Positions 45,888-55,009 of a stretch of DNA of 64,000 bases are shown here, in pieces. The DNA comes from an uncultured Stenotrophomonas sp. (GTDB taxonomy: Bacteria; Pseudomonadota; Gammaproteobacteria; Xanthomonadales; Xanthomonadaceae): the NCBI GenBank assembly GCA_913775725.1, contig CAJYNG010000022.1, positions 62,001-126,000 on the forward strand. The letters are read 5' to 3'. Position 1 is the first letter of the stretch, and every line of letters starts with the position of its first letter. Made by a program: the position numbers and the translations under genes. Below the pieces are notes generated by a model. The model searched no databases, was not told the DNA's origin, and worked only from the letters and a program-made list of their open reading frames with translations.

Positions 45888-46027
45888 GGTTACACCGATT
45901 CTTGTTCGGGTGGGTGTGTCGTGTCGACAACGTAGGCTCATGCAGTCACGGGACTGTGCTGCACGTTTGTTTTGGGTACTGCGCGCGCCGGCCGAGGCTG
46001 GCGGAATTGGCCATGATAGCCGATAAA

Positions 46028-46051
46028 GCCAGCCCTGCGCTAGGGGCTGGC
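46028..46051 (-). promoter_or_regulatory. Hairpin over the trmD stop codon
   Basis: On the minus strand GCCAGCCC-ctagcgca-GGGCTGGC (8-base stem) followed by TTTATC covers the trmD stop codon, 140 bases before rplS. It looks like a partial terminator or an RNA-processing site that could separate trmD and rplS expression, as these proteins are needed in very different amounts. Confidence 0.5.
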
Positions 46052-46798
46052 CTTGTGTTTCCGGGCCTGACGGCCCTGTTCCAGCAGCGTGCGGTCGGCC
46101 TTGCCCAGCGCCTGTTCATCCAGCAGGTCCGGGCGCCGCTCGGCGGTACGGACCAGCGACTGCTGGCGGCGCCAGGCCGCGATGGCCGCGTGGTTGCCCG
46201 AGCGCAGCACATCCGGCACGTCACCCAACGGGTGCTGGGCCGGCTGGCTGTAGTGCGGGCAGTCGAGCAGGCCGAGGTCGCCCTCGAAGCTGTCCTGCGC
46301 CGCCGATTCGGCGTCGTTCAGGGCACCGTCCTGCAGGCGGGCCACGGCATCGATGATCACCGCCGCGCCCAGTTCACCGCCGGACAGCACATAGTCGCCG
46401 AGGGAAATCTCCTCGTCGACATTGGCTTCCAGGAAACGCTCGTCGATGCCCTCGTAGCGGCCGCAGAGCAGGACCATACGCGGCAATGCCGCCAGTTCCC
46501 GCACCTTGGCCTGGGTCAACGGCGCCCCCTGCGGGCTGAGATGGATCACCCGTGCCGGGGTCGGATCAGCATCGCGGATCGCCTGCAGGCAGGCCTGCAG
46601 CGGCTCGATCAGCATCACCATGCCCGGGCCACCACCGAACGGACGGTCGTCCACCCGGCGGTAATTGCCTTCGGCGTAATCACGGGGGTTCCAGCCATGC
46701 AGGCTGAACAGCCCCTTCTCCTGCGCGCGCCCGACCACGCCCAGTCCAGCGGACTGGGCGAGAAACTCGGGGAACAGGGTGATGACGTCGAAACGCAT
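46040..46798 (-). CDS. trmD: tRNA (guanine-37-N1) methyltransferase
   Basis: This 252-residue SAM-dependent enzyme methylates G37 of tRNAs that read CNN codons, preventing frameshifts. Typical segments are [12 protein letters not shown] at the start, [59 protein letters not shown] (the knotted SAM site) and [10 protein letters not shown] prefer the ATG at 46798 over a GTG two codons earlier. It is 8 bases downstream of rimM. Confidence 0.97.
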   Translation of the reverse strand: MRFDVITLFPEFLAQSAGLGVVGRAQEKGLFSLHGWNPRDYAEGNYRRVDDRPFGGGPGMVMLIEPLQACLQAIRDADPTPARVIHLSPQGAPLTQAKVRELAALPRMVLLCGRYEGIDERFLEANVDEEISLGDYVLSGGELGAAVIIDAVARLQDGALNDAESAAQDSFEGDLGLLDCPHYSQPAQHPLGDVPDVLRSGNHAAIAAWRRQQSLVRTAERRPDLLDEQALGKADRTLLEQGRQARKHKASP

Positions 46799-46806
46799 GC
46801 TCACAC

Positions 46807-47319
46807 TCAGAACTCGGGATCCCAGTCGACCACGACCAGGTTGGCCTCGAAGTCGACCGACTTGACGAAGTCCGGCTGCACGAACGGAATCATCCGCTCA
46901 CGGTCACCCCGGACCACCACCACATCGTTGGCGCCGGTGCTGAACAGGTGCGAGACCTGGCCCAGGGCAACGCCCTCGGTGGTCTTCACATCCAGGCCTT
47001 CCAGGTCCACCCAGTAATACTCATCGGGCTTCGGCGGCGGCAATGCACTGCGGGCCACGTAGATTTCGGTGCCATGCATCGCTTCGACGGTATCGCGGTC
47101 CTCGACGCCGGGGAAACGGGCGACCAGGTGCTTGCCGCTGTCGCGGCCACGTACACCTTCAATCGTGGTTTCCACGCCGGACGGGCTGCGCACGATCCAC
47201 GGCTGGTAACGGAAAATGGCGGAACGTGGCTCGGTCCAGGACTCGAGCTTGATCTCGCCGCGCACACCAAAAGCGCCGACAACCCTGCCCAGCAGGATGC
47301 GGCGCTCGATATCTTTCAT
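46807..47319 (-). CDS. rimM: 16S rRNA processing protein RimM
   Basis: This 170-residue assembly factor matures the 3' domain of 16S rRNA with S19. The N-terminal beta-barrel begins [24 protein letters not shown]. The C-terminal PRC-barrel domain contains [13 protein letters not shown] and [18 protein letters not shown]. The start MKDIERR at 47319 was chosen because sequence upstream is non-homologous. It lies between rpsP and trmD in the conserved order. Confidence 0.95.
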   Translation of the reverse strand: MKDIERRILLGRVVGAFGVRGEIKLESWTEPRSAIFRYQPWIVRSPSGVETTIEGVRGRDSGKHLVARFPGVEDRDTVEAMHGTEIYVARSALPPPKPDEYYWVDLEGLDVKTTEGVALGQVSHLFSTGANDVVVVRGDRERMIPFVQPDFVKSVDFEANLVVVDWDPEF

Positions 47320-47334
47320 CTGCTTCAACCAAGA

Positions 47335-47356
47335 GGGCCACGCCGAAGCGTGGCCC
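47335..47356 (-). promoter_or_regulatory. Hairpin between rpsP and rimM
   Basis: A perfect 9-base stem GGGCCACGC/GCGTGGCCC with tetraloop occupies most of the 44-base gap between rpsP and rimM. It ends 15 bases before the rimM start. Intergenic hairpins here reduce rimM/trmD expression relative to S16 in E. coli; the same role is likely. Confidence 0.6.
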
Positions 47357-47363
47357 GTCAGGA

Positions 47364-47624
47364 TCAGGCCGCAGCGGCCTGGGACTTGGTCGCTTCCTTG
47401 ATCAGGTTGCGGACCTTGTCGGTCGGCTGGGCGCCGTTCTTGACCCAATGGTCAACGCGGGCCAGGTCCAGCTCGATGCGCTTCTCGGCGCCCTGGGCGA
47501 CCGGGTTGTAGAAGCCAACGCGCTCGATGTTGCGGCCGTCGCGCGCGCTGCGCACGTCGGTGACGATGATGTGGTAGAACGGACGCTTCTTGGCGCCGCC
47601 GCGGGTCAGTCGAATCTTGACCAT
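47364..47624 (-). CDS. rpsP: 30S ribosomal protein S16
   Basis: This 86-residue S16 begins [23 protein letters not shown], then [14 protein letters not shown] and the C-terminal [29 protein letters not shown]16 is needed for early 30S assembly. It is the first gene of the rpsP-rimM-trmD-rplS operon. A palindromic repeat lies just upstream. Confidence 0.98.
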   Translation of the reverse strand: MVKIRLTRGGAKKRPFYHIIVTDVRSARDGRNIERVGFYNPVAQGAEKRIELDLARVDHWVKNGAQPTDKVRNLIKEATKSQAAAA

Positions 47625-47701
47625 GGTGTTTTTCCTATTGCCCAGTCGCCAGGATGGCGAGGTAAGCGGGCGATTATAGCGGCAGAGCCCGGCCGAGCCA
47701 A

Positions 47702-47760
47702 CCCCGGGGATGAACTCCCGGGGTCAGATCCCTTTTGCGCCGCAAAAGGGATCCGACCCC
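47702..47760. repeat. Palindromic repeats upstream of rpsP
   Basis: A short palindrome CCCCGGGG...CCCGGGG (47702-47723) abuts GGGGTCAGATCCCTTTTGCG/CGCAAAAGGGATCCGACCCC (47720-47760), which has 20-base arms and one mismatch. A related unit occurs at 60702-60740. It carries the stop codon of the PabC-like gene and sits where the rpsP promoter would be expected. Confidence 0.8.
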
Positions 47761-48536
47761 AATCTGTCCCAAGCCACCGCCCCCAGCGCCGCCCTACCCT
47801 GTTCAGCCAGCGCCTGCGAACCGGGCAGGACATGCCCGTCGATGGCCTCCAGCGCCCACAGGCCGCTGGCGTTGCAGGCAAAAGCGGCCTTCACGCCGGC
47901 CAGATCGGCCAGCCGCAGCGGCTGTGTGGCCTGTGCGCCGGGCCAATGCTGCTTCAGCAGCGCTTCGGCCGTACCGCGCAGGGCCGACGCCTGTGGCCAG
48001 AGCAGCCGCTCACCATCGTGCACGGCCAGGTTCCAGGTGCTGCCTTCACTCACGTCGCCATCGGCGGTCACGAACAGCACATCGTCGAATCCTTCCGCCA
48101 TCGCCGCGCGACGCTCGGCGAACAGGCCGAAGGTGCCCACATGTTTGATCTGCGGCAGTTCACGCTGCCAGGCCACGCTGCGCACACGCTTGGAGTCAGT
48201 CAGCGTCACCGGCGCGGACACCGCCACCAGCACGTCCACCGGTACCGCCGCCAGCGGGTTGCGGAAATCGAAGCGGCGCGAGTACACCGTCACCCGAAGC
48301 GATGCATCGGCCAGGCCGGCCTGCCGCAGCGCCTGCGCCATCCAGCCCTGCACCTGCGCCGCGTCCAGTTCGCTGCCGAACAGTTCGCGCGTGGCCTGCG
48401 ACAGCCGCGCCAGATGCAGGTCCAGTCCCTGCACCGCGTGGTCGCGCACCTGCAGCGAGGTGAAGTGGCCGTAGTTGACGAGCGCCGGCAGCAGATCCTC
48501 CACCTGCGCCGGCTGGCCGTTGCAGGTCAGCGTCAT
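47724..48536 (-). CDS. pabC: Class IV aminotransferase, aminodeoxychorismate lyase-like
   Basis: This 270-residue PLP enzyme of fold type IV has [25 protein letters not shown] at the start. The PLP lysine is in [20 protein letters not shown], and [13 protein letters not shown] follows. PabC releases p-aminobenzoate for folate. D-amino-acid or branched-chain aminotransferases share these features, so the exact reaction is not certain. The start overlaps the NMO gene stop (ATGA). The C-terminal [10 protein letters not shown] and stop codon come from a repeat unit. Confidence is good for the family, moderate for PabC. Confidence 0.75.
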   Translation of the reverse strand: MTLTCNGQPAQVEDLLPALVNYGHFTSLQVRDHAVQGLDLHLARLSQATRELFGSELDAAQVQGWMAQALRQAGLADASLRVTVYSRRFDFRNPLAAVPVDVLVAVSAPVTLTDSKRVRSVAWQRELPQIKHVGTFGLFAERRAAMAEGFDDVLFVTADGDVSEGSTWNLAVHDGERLLWPQASALRGTAEALLKQHWPGAQATQPLRLADLAGVKAAFACNASGLWALEAIDGHVLPGSQALAEQGRAALGAVAWDRLGSDPFCGAKGI

Positions 48537-49609
48537 CGCAGCAGTGCCTGCGCCTGGCTCCACATGCCGCGCAGCACGTCGGCGGCCGGCTGTGCCGGCG
48601 CCATCCACGCCGACTGCCCGGCCCAGGCCTGCATCGCCGCCAGACGATTTTCCTGCACGGCCTGCCTGCGCATCGGTGCGGTCAGGCCGCGCTGCACCGG
48701 ATACGGACGCGGCGCGGGGGCGCCTTCCGCAGCGGCGGCGCGCACATAGGGTGTCGCCAGGCCACGGCCCAGGCGACCGCTGAAGGCACGGGTCGGCCAA
48801 GTGCCTTCCGGTTCGCTGGCGGCCAGCCCATCAGCCCACGCCGAAGCGATTGCCGCTTCGGGCGTGCGCAGGAAGGCGGTGCCGATCTGCACGGCGCTGG
48901 CCCCCAGGGTGAGTGCGGCAACGATGCCACGGCCGTCGGCGATACCGCCGGCGGCAATCACCGGAATCTGCAGGTGATCGGCCAGGCGTGGCAGCAGCGC
49001 GAACAGGCCGACCAGCTGGCGCTCGGCCATCGCCGGATCGAATGCACCGCGATGGCCGCCCGCTTCCACGCCCTGCGCCACCACGGCATCGGCACCGGCG
49101 TCCTGTGCCGCACGCGCTTCGGACAACGTGGTCGCGCAGGCGATCCAGGCAATGCCGGCATCCTTCAACTGCTGCACGTGGCGTGGTTGCAGCACGCCCA
49201 TGATGGTCGAGGCCACCGCCGGGCGCGCCGCCAGCAACGCGGCGAACTGCTCTTCGAAATCGGCGGGCGTGGCATCGGCGGCGCTGGCCGGCACGTCCGG
49301 GCCCCACTGCGCCAGGAAGGCGCGGCTGGCGGCCTCGGCGGCAACGTCACGGGTCGGCACCGGATCCGGCACCCACAGGTTCACCTGTGCCGGGCCGGTG
49401 GCGGTCGCGCGGAAGTCCTCCATCCAACGACCGATATCGGCCGACGACGACAGCACCGCGCCCATTGCCCCCATGCTGCCGGCATTGGCCAGCGCAGCCG
49501 ACAGCGGCACCGGGCAGGCACCGGCCATCGGTGCCAGCAGGATCGGAAGCTGCAATGAAAAACGCCGACAGAAGGTGTCGGCGCGTTCAAGAATCGGCGA
49601 TGCGTTCAC
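48533..49609 (-). CDS. Nitronate monooxygenase (2-nitropropane dioxygenase family)
   Basis: This 358-residue FMN enzyme has a TIM-barrel fold. It opens [32 protein letters not shown], with [19 protein letters not shown] (phosphate/FMN and catalytic His region), [39 protein letters not shown]. Members oxidise nitronates such as propionate-3-nitronate, a toxin made by some fungi and plants. The GTG start at 49609 is preceded by AGGT. It is coupled to the PabC-like gene. Both lie between ffh and rpsP. Confidence 0.87.
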   Translation of the reverse strand: MNASPILERADTFCRRFSLQLPILLAPMAGACPVPLSAALANAGSMGAMGAVLSSSADIGRWMEDFRATATGPAQVNLWVPDPVPTRDVAAEAASRAFLAQWGPDVPASAADATPADFEEQFAALLAARPAVASTIMGVLQPRHVQQLKDAGIAWIACATTLSEARAAQDAGADAVVAQGVEAGGHRGAFDPAMAERQLVGLFALLPRLADHLQIPVIAAGGIADGRGIVAALTLGASAVQIGTAFLRTPEAAIASAWADGLAASEPEGTWPTRAFSGRLGRGLATPYVRAAAAEGAPAPRPYPVQRGLTAPMRRQAVQENRLAAMQAWAGQSAWMAPAQPAADVLRGMWSQAQALLR

Positions 49610-49662
49610 GCGACATACCTGTTGGAGAAGTCGCCGCCCAGCATACGCCAGTCATTGTGACC

Positions 49663-49691
49663 GGGGCCGGATCGCGATGCGCGCCGGCCCC
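49663..49691 (-). terminator. Hairpin after ffh
   Basis: An 8-base stem GGGGCCGG/CCGGCCCC spans the 13-base sequence between 49671 and 49683. It begins 10 bases past the ffh stop on the minus strand. No clear T-tract follows, so termination is likely only partial. Confidence 0.45.
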
Positions 49692-49700
49692 GTCGCTGCA

Positions 49701-51077
49701 TCAACGGAACGGCATGCCGCGGCCGCCCATGGCGCCCATCATGCCCTTCATGCTGCGCAACATGCCCTTCATGCCCCCGCCGGCCATCTTGCTCATCATC
49801 TTTTCCATCTGCATGTACTGCTTCATCAGCTTGTTGACGTCGGCCGGCGTCACGCCCGAGCCCTTGGCGATGCGCGCGCGGCGCGAGCCGTTGAGCAGGT
49901 TCGGGTTGCGCCGTTCCTTCTTGGTCATCGAACTGATGATGGCGATCATGCGCGGCACTTCCTTGCCCTGGCTGACCTGCTGCTTCAGATGGTCGGGGAT
50001 GTTGCCCAGGCCCGGCAGCTTGTCCATCAGGCCGCCGATGCCGCCCATGTTCTGCATCTGCTCGAGCTGGTCACGCATGTCGTTCAGGTCGAACTTCTTG
50101 CCCTTGGCGACCTTCTCGGCCAGCTTGGCCGCCTTGTCCTTGTCGACCTGCTGCTCGACCTGCTCGACCAGCGACAGCACGTCACCCATGTCGAGGATGC
50201 GGCTGGCGATACGGTCCGGGTGGAACACGTCCAGGCCTTCCGGCTTTTCACTGACACCGACGAACTTGATCGGCTTGCCGGTGATGTAGCGCACGCTCAG
50301 CGCGGCACCGCCGCGGGCGTCACCGTCGGTCTTGGTCAGCACCACGCCGGTCAGCGGCAGGGCATCGCCGAAGGCCCTGGCGGTGTTGGCCGCGTCCTGG
50401 CCGGTCATGGCGTCGACCACGAACAGGGTTTCGGCCGGATTCACCGCAGCGTGCAGGGCCTTGATCTCGGCCATCATCGCTTCGTCGATGGCCAGGCGGC
50501 CGGCGGTATCGACCAGCAGCACGTCGACGAACGACTTGCGTGCATCGTCGATGGCGGCGCGGACGATGGCTTCCGGTTTCTGGTCGGCAGTGGACGGGAA
50601 GAACAGCACGCCGACCTGCTCGGCCAGGGTCTTCAGCTGTTCGATCGCGGCCGGACGGTAAACGTCGGCCGAGACCACCATCACCTTCTTCTTGCGCTTT
50701 TCCTTCAGGTGCTTGGCCAGCTTGCCCACCGTGGTGGTCTTGCCGGCGCCCTGCAGGCCTGCCATCAGGATGATGGCCGGGGCGGGCACATTGAGGTTCA
50801 GGTCGCTGGCTTCGTCGCCCATCACTGCGGTCAGCTCGTCGCGCACGACCTTGATCAGCGCCTGGCCCGGGGTCAGCGACTTCAGCACTTCCTGACCGAC
50901 CGCACGCACCTTGATGCGCTCGATCAGGGCCTGCACCACCGGCAACGCAACGTCGGCTTCGAGCAGCGCGATGCGGACCTCACGGGTCGCCTCGCGGATG
51001 TTCTCCTCGGTCAGGCGGCCACGGCCACGCAGGCGCTCGATGGTGCCGGAAAGGCGCTGGGTCAGGGACTCGAACAT
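49701..51077 (-). CDS. ffh: Signal recognition particle protein Ffh
   Basis: This 458-residue GTPase delivers nascent membrane proteins to FtsY. It has an N domain (FESLTQRLSGTIERLRGRGRLTEENIREATREVR). The G domain has Walker A GLQGAGKTTTVGKLA, DTAGRL and TKTDGDARGGAALS. The methionine-rich M domain ends MQMEKMMSKMAGGGMKGMLRSMKGMMGAMGGRGMPFR, binding 4.5S RNA and signal sequences. The ATG at 51077 gives the usual N terminus. It is divergent from the CcsA/YpjD-like gene. Confidence 0.97.
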   Translation of the reverse strand: MFESLTQRLSGTIERLRGRGRLTEENIREATREVRIALLEADVALPVVQALIERIKVRAVGQEVLKSLTPGQALIKVVRDELTAVMGDEASDLNLNVPAPAIILMAGLQGAGKTTTVGKLAKHLKEKRKKKVMVVSADVYRPAAIEQLKTLAEQVGVLFFPSTADQKPEAIVRAAIDDARKSFVDVLLVDTAGRLAIDEAMMAEIKALHAAVNPAETLFVVDAMTGQDAANTARAFGDALPLTGVVLTKTDGDARGGAALSVRYITGKPIKFVGVSEKPEGLDVFHPDRIASRILDMGDVLSLVEQVEQQVDKDKAAKLAEKVAKGKKFDLNDMRDQLEQMQNMGGIGGLMDKLPGLGNIPDHLKQQVSQGKEVPRMIAIISSMTKKERRNPNLLNGSRRARIAKGSGVTPADVNKLMKQYMQMEKMMSKMAGGGMKGMLRSMKGMMGAMGGRGMPFR

Positions 51078-51199
51078 GCGGCGCAACCTGTCTGAAAGCG
51101 GGGGACAATAAGGCAGACAGTATAACGGGTCCGGCTGTCTCCCCGGACTGCGACCACGAGGCCGTCGCCAGCATCCCGGGGGTATGCGAAACTGCAACG

Positions 51200-51994
51200 A
51201 TGACAATCGTTCTCATCGCGGTCCTGCTCTACCTGGCAGCCAGTGCCCTGCTGGTGCGCGCGCTTGGCCGCGATGAAAGCACCGGCTCCCCCACCTGGCT
51301 GTGGCCAGCCCTGCCGGCGATGCTGCTGCATGGCGGCTACCACGTGATGGTGGCGATGCGTACCAACGGTGGGCCGGACATGCACTTCTTCGCCGCGCTG
51401 TCGCTGGTCGGCCTGGGCATGGCCTGGCTGACCTCGCTGGTCGGCGCACGCGGGCGGATGTCGGCACTGGGCGTGGTGGTGTTCCCGCTGGCCGCAGTAC
51501 TGCTGCTGGCCTACCACGGCTACGGCCACGAACCGAGCAAGGTGCTGGGCTGGCGCCTGGCCAGCCACGCCTGGCTGGCCCTGCTGGCCTACGCCACGCT
51601 GAGCATCGCCGCGCTGCTGGCGATCATGCTGTGGCTGCAGGAACGCGCGCTGCGCCGCCGCGAGTTCCGCCCATGGCTGCGGGCGCTGCCGCCGCTGGCC
51701 GACCTGGAATCGCTGCTGTTCCGGGTGATCACGGTCGGCTTCGCGCTGCTGACCCTGACCCTGGTCACCGGCGTGCTGTTCGTCGACGACCTGCTGGCAC
51801 AGAAGCTGGTGCACAAGACCGTGCTGAGCGTGCTGTCATGGATCGTATTCGGCGTGCTGCTGATCGGCCGTCGCCGCTACGGCTGGCGCGGTATGAAGGC
51901 GGTGCACTGGACACTGGCGGCGATGCTGTTGCTGCTGCTGGCGTTCTTCGGCAGCCAGTTCGTGATCGAACTGGTGTTCGGGCATTCGCGATAG
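51200..51994 (+). CDS. CcsA/YpjD-like cytochrome c assembly membrane protein
   Basis: This 264-residue inner-membrane protein has about eight helices and CcsA/CcmC-type spacing of histidines (LLHGGYHV, RLASHAWLALLAYATLSIAALLAIMLWLQERALRR, KLVHKTVLSVLSWIVFG, KAVHWTLAAML). It resembles YpjD of gamma-proteobacteria, which also sits next to ffh. The WWD-type haem handling motif is not obvious, so a general role in haem or thioredox maturation cannot be assigned. Start at ATG 51200. Confidence 0.82.
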   Translation: MTIVLIAVLLYLAASALLVRALGRDESTGSPTWLWPALPAMLLHGGYHVMVAMRTNGGPDMHFFAALSLVGLGMAWLTSLVGARGRMSALGVVVFPLAAVLLLAYHGYGHEPSKVLGWRLASHAWLALLAYATLSIAALLAIMLWLQERALRRREFRPWLRALPPLADLESLLFRVITVGFALLTLTLVTGVLFVDDLLAQKLVHKTVLSVLSWIVFGVLLIGRRRYGWRGMKAVHWTLAAMLLLLLAFFGSQFVIELVFGHSR

Positions 51995-51998
51995 AGGC

Positions 51999-52060
51999 GT
52001 GCCGACCAACGGTCGGCACCCACCCCAACATCACCTGGTAGCGCCGGCCGCTGGCCGGCA
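51999..52060. repeat. Two palindromes after the CcsA-like gene (SMAG-like)
   Basis: GTGCCGACCaacGGTCGGCAC (51999-52019) and GTAGCGCCGGCCgctGGCCGGCA (52038-52060) lie between convergent genes. Confidence 0.8.
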
Positions 52061-52095
52061 ACTGGACCACGCCATGCGTGGATGCCGTAAGCGGG

Positions 52096-52560
52096 TCAAG
52101 GCACCGGCTGGGCCAGGATCTTCCGCACCGAGCGGCCGCTGTTGGTGAGGATGTCATCGATCTGCCAGCAGCCCTGCCCCTGGCGCACCATCGGCAGGCG
52201 GGTCACGTAGGCCTTCTTCCATACCGAATAGCGCATCTCGACCTGGCCGGCGGTGGCCGACGTCTCTTTCCAGCTGTAGCGCACCGGGGTTTCGATGTCG
52301 CCGTCCTGCGCATCCAGCCACGGATCGGAATCGATCGTGCAGATGCCGTCTTCGCGCTGCTGGCAGGCGCGCTCGCCACGCAGTGCCTTGCCGAAAGCCG
52401 GGCTGACCAGCGCGGGCGGCGGTTCCAGCAGGTCGCCATCGCCCGTCGTCGCCTCGTAGAAGGCGCGGGCCACAGCCGCTGGTTCCTGGCAGGCGGGCGC
52501 GGCCTGTGCGGCTGGCGCCAGCAGCAGGCCGGCAATCATCAACATCCCTGTCTTTCGCAT
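52096..52560 (-). CDS. Exported DUF3828-like protein
   Basis: This 154-residue secreted protein has a signal peptide (MRKTGMLMIAGLLLAPAAQA) and a small NTF2-like fold: EPAAVARAFYEATTGDGDLLEPPPALVSPAFGKALRGE, then SDPWLDAQDGD and CWQIDDILTNSGRSVRKIL. The pattern fits the DUF3828 family. Start at ATG 52560 with AAGGG upstream. Its function is unknown; cysteines in ACQE, ACQQ, ICTID and CWQ may form disulfides in the periplasm. It lies between two repeat clusters. Confidence 0.7.
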   Translation of the reverse strand: MRKTGMLMIAGLLLAPAAQAAPACQEPAAVARAFYEATTGDGDLLEPPPALVSPAFGKALRGERACQQREDGICTIDSDPWLDAQDGDIETPVRYSWKETSATAGQVEMRYSVWKKAYVTRLPMVRQGQGCWQIDDILTNSGRSVRKILAQPVP

Positions 52561-52593
52561 GTCCAATCCCTTTGGTCGTGATGGCGATCTGTT

Positions 52594-52654
52594 GTAGAGC
52601 CGAGCCCATGCTCGGCTGCGTTCCAGCATAAGCCGAGCGCAGGCTCGGCTCTAC
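52594..52654. repeat. Facing GTAG palindromes (SMAG-like)
   Basis: GTAGAGCCGAGCccatGCTCGGCT (52594-52617) faces AGCCGAGCgcagGCTCGGCTCTAC (52631-52654). Together they form one long stem-loop directly after the stop codon of the TPR-protein gene and just upstream of the DUF3828-like gene. Confidence 0.85.
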
Positions 52655-54961
52655 TTACAACCCGTAACGCTCGATCACATCCAGGTGCGGCTGGCGGTCC
52701 TGGTCGCAGGCTTCGGCCAGCCGCAGCCAGCAGTGCGGGTGCGGCCACTTCGCGGTCTCCTGCTGCAGGAAACGGTGCAGCGCCAACGGCGCATGGTCCT
52801 GCGGCTGGGCGACCGTGAACAGCAGGCCCGGCAGCGTGCCCTCCTCCATATCCGGATCGGTCACGGTGTAGTCCGCACGGCTGTGCGACCACACCTGCCA
52901 GCCCTGCCCCTCGGCAGCTTCAACGAAGGCATTCCAGGCCTCCTCGCCGGGGTGCGCGCCGTCGATCAGCCAGCTGCGGGCGAAGCCACCGCGCTCCAGT
53001 ACATGGACCTGCGCATAGGTCGGGATGAAGTGCTCGCGCGCTTCCTCATCCTCCGGTGCCGGATGTACCAGCGCGGCATCGAACACCACCCAGTCGCCCA
53101 CCTGCTGCGCGCGGTTGGCCGGTGCGTTCTCGACGATGCGTGCGGTCACCGGCCCGCTGCGGCGTGCGTAGTATTCCATCGGCTCGCCGTTCTCTTCGCT
53201 GCGGATGATCACCCAGCCCCACGGCTCCTCGACCACACCGTCCTGGCTGGACAGCTCCATGCCGATCGCTGCGGCCGAGCGGCGCACCGCGTCCCAATCA
53301 CACGCCGCGCTTGCGGCACTCATGTGGTCCCAGTGCGCGGCGCTGGGCTCTTCCAGCAGCTCCACCAGCTGCGCATAGCAGGCCTGTGCTTCACTGAAGC
53401 GGCCGGTCTCCATGTACATGCGCGCCAGCGTGCCGCGCGCGCCGTGCGAACCCGGCGAGGCGGCCAGCAGCGCCTGCGCGGCCTGCTCCAGCGCCGGCCA
53501 GTCGGACACGCGACGGGCACGCTGCACTTCGCACCAGTGCGCGAACACCGGCACGCTGCCGCGATAGGTATCCGCCAGCAGGCGCAGGCCGTCGTCGTCG
53601 CCCTGCTCGGTCAGCCAACGCATCAGCGTGTAGGCGGCCGGACCATCATCCTGCGTGTGCGCGCGCACGAAGCGCCACAGCAATGCCCGCGCTTCGGTCT
53701 GTGCACCACAGGCACTCAACGCGGAGGCGGCCATCTCGGCCAGCGCCTCGTCATCGGGCAGCTGCGCCTGCGCCTGCAGCAACCACTGCGCCTCACGCTC
53801 CGGATCGCGCGACTGGTTCTGTTCCCCCTGCTCGTGCAGCCAGGCCAGCAGTTCGCTGGCCGGCACCGGCAGCGGCGCAACGTCCGGCAATGCATCGATA
53901 CGCGCGGCCAGGCCAGCCACCAGCGCCGCCGCACCGCGGTCCTGGCGCAGCTGCCCCAGATGGGTACGCGCCAGTTCCAGCTGACGCAGCGCCACCCAGC
54001 GTGCGCCACGCTGCAGGGCCAGCTCCAGGCTCAGCGCAGCGACTTCGATCAGCAGGCGGTGCGAGCCAACCTCGGCAAAGTGTTCGATGATGGTGTTGAA
54101 GCGCGTGCCCAGATCCCAGGTATTGCGTGCGGGATCGCGCCGGCACAGCGCTGCGGCGGTGTTCGCCCACAGCCGCCAGTAGGTAGGCGTCAGTTCGCTC
54201 CACGGCACCAGCTGCTGCACGGCTTCTTCGTCGCGGCCCAGCTGGGCCAGCGCCCACGCCTTGGACAGGCGGCGCGGCACCGTGCAGTTGGCCGGCTCAT
54301 ACTCACCGGACGCGGCCACTTCGGCCTCGCGCTTCTCGATCAGCACCAGCGCTTCTTCAGCGCGGCCCATGCCCAGCAGGATCTTGATCTGCATCTCCGG
54401 GAAGCTGTCGAACACGTCCTTGCCACAGGCCTCGATCGCATCCGACTGCACCTGCAGGTAGTCCAGCGCGTCCTGGCCGCGGCCATCATCCAGCAGCGCA
54501 TCGGCCTTTTCGCAGCTCAGGCACTGGAAGCAGGCCCAGCTCGGATCGATGCGACCCAGCGTTTCATCGCACACCTCGATGCGCTCTGGCACCCAGCCCG
54601 GGCCATCGATGTTGCCGTAGCAGGCCGCCAGATCCTGGGTCACGCAGATCGACTGCGGGCACTCCAGCGTGTCCTCACGATGCGCACGCTCGAACAGCGC
54701 CACGGCTTCGCCCAGCGCGCTCTCGCCTTCGACGCGGTTGCCGACGCGGTTGCGCAGCGCCCAGTGGCCGACGTAGACGTCGACCCACGAGTTGTCCAGC
54801 GCCTTGCCCAGCGCACGCGCTTCGGGCAGCAGCGCGTCGACGCGGTCGACACGCAGTTCGCTCACCTCGTCGGCGAGGCGGTTCAGCAGGTGCGCATTCT
54901 GCGCCTGGCCGGCCTGGCGCAGGTCACCCTGCAGTTTTTCGACCCAGTTCCAGATGTCCAT
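52655..54961 (-). CDS. Large TPR-like helical-repeat protein, partner of the Hsp90-like ATPase
   Basis: This 768-residue soluble protein has helical repeats of about 34 residues. Good examples are AALVAGLAARIDALPDVAPL, WLLQAQAQLPDDEALAEMAASALSACGAQTEAR and ALLAASPGSHGARGTLARMYMETGRFSEAQACYAQLVELL. Its C-terminal 200 residues are non-repetitive: RIVENAPANRAQQVGDWVVFD, then EGQGWQVWSHSRADYTVTDPDMEEGTLPG and HCWLRLAEACDQ. No signal peptide is seen. It begins 48 bases downstream of the Hsp90-like gene on the same strand, so it is probably its client adaptor. No enzyme motif is recognised. Confidence 0.7.
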   Translation of the reverse strand: MDIWNWVEKLQGDLRQAGQAQNAHLLNRLADEVSELRVDRVDALLPEARALGKALDNSWVDVYVGHWALRNRVGNRVEGESALGEAVALFERAHREDTLECPQSICVTQDLAACYGNIDGPGWVPERIEVCDETLGRIDPSWACFQCLSCEKADALLDDGRGQDALDYLQVQSDAIEACGKDVFDSFPEMQIKILLGMGRAEEALVLIEKREAEVAASGEYEPANCTVPRRLSKAWALAQLGRDEEAVQQLVPWSELTPTYWRLWANTAAALCRRDPARNTWDLGTRFNTIIEHFAEVGSHRLLIEVAALSLELALQRGARWVALRQLELARTHLGQLRQDRGAAALVAGLAARIDALPDVAPLPVPASELLAWLHEQGEQNQSRDPEREAQWLLQAQAQLPDDEALAEMAASALSACGAQTEARALLWRFVRAHTQDDGPAAYTLMRWLTEQGDDDGLRLLADTYRGSVPVFAHWCEVQRARRVSDWPALEQAAQALLAASPGSHGARGTLARMYMETGRFSEAQACYAQLVELLEEPSAAHWDHMSAASAACDWDAVRRSAAAIGMELSSQDGVVEEPWGWVIIRSEENGEPMEYYARRSGPVTARIVENAPANRAQQVGDWVVFDAALVHPAPEDEEAREHFIPTYAQVHVLERGGFARSWLIDGAHPGEEAWNAFVEAAEGQGWQVWSHSRADYTVTDPDMEEGTLPGLLFTVAQPQDHAPLALHRFLQQETAKWPHPHCWLRLAEACDQDRQPHLDVIERYGL

Positions 54962-55009
54962 GGGGTAAGTGCTCCTGTCTAGCGAAGGCTGGATGAGAGG
55001 ATGCGGTGC

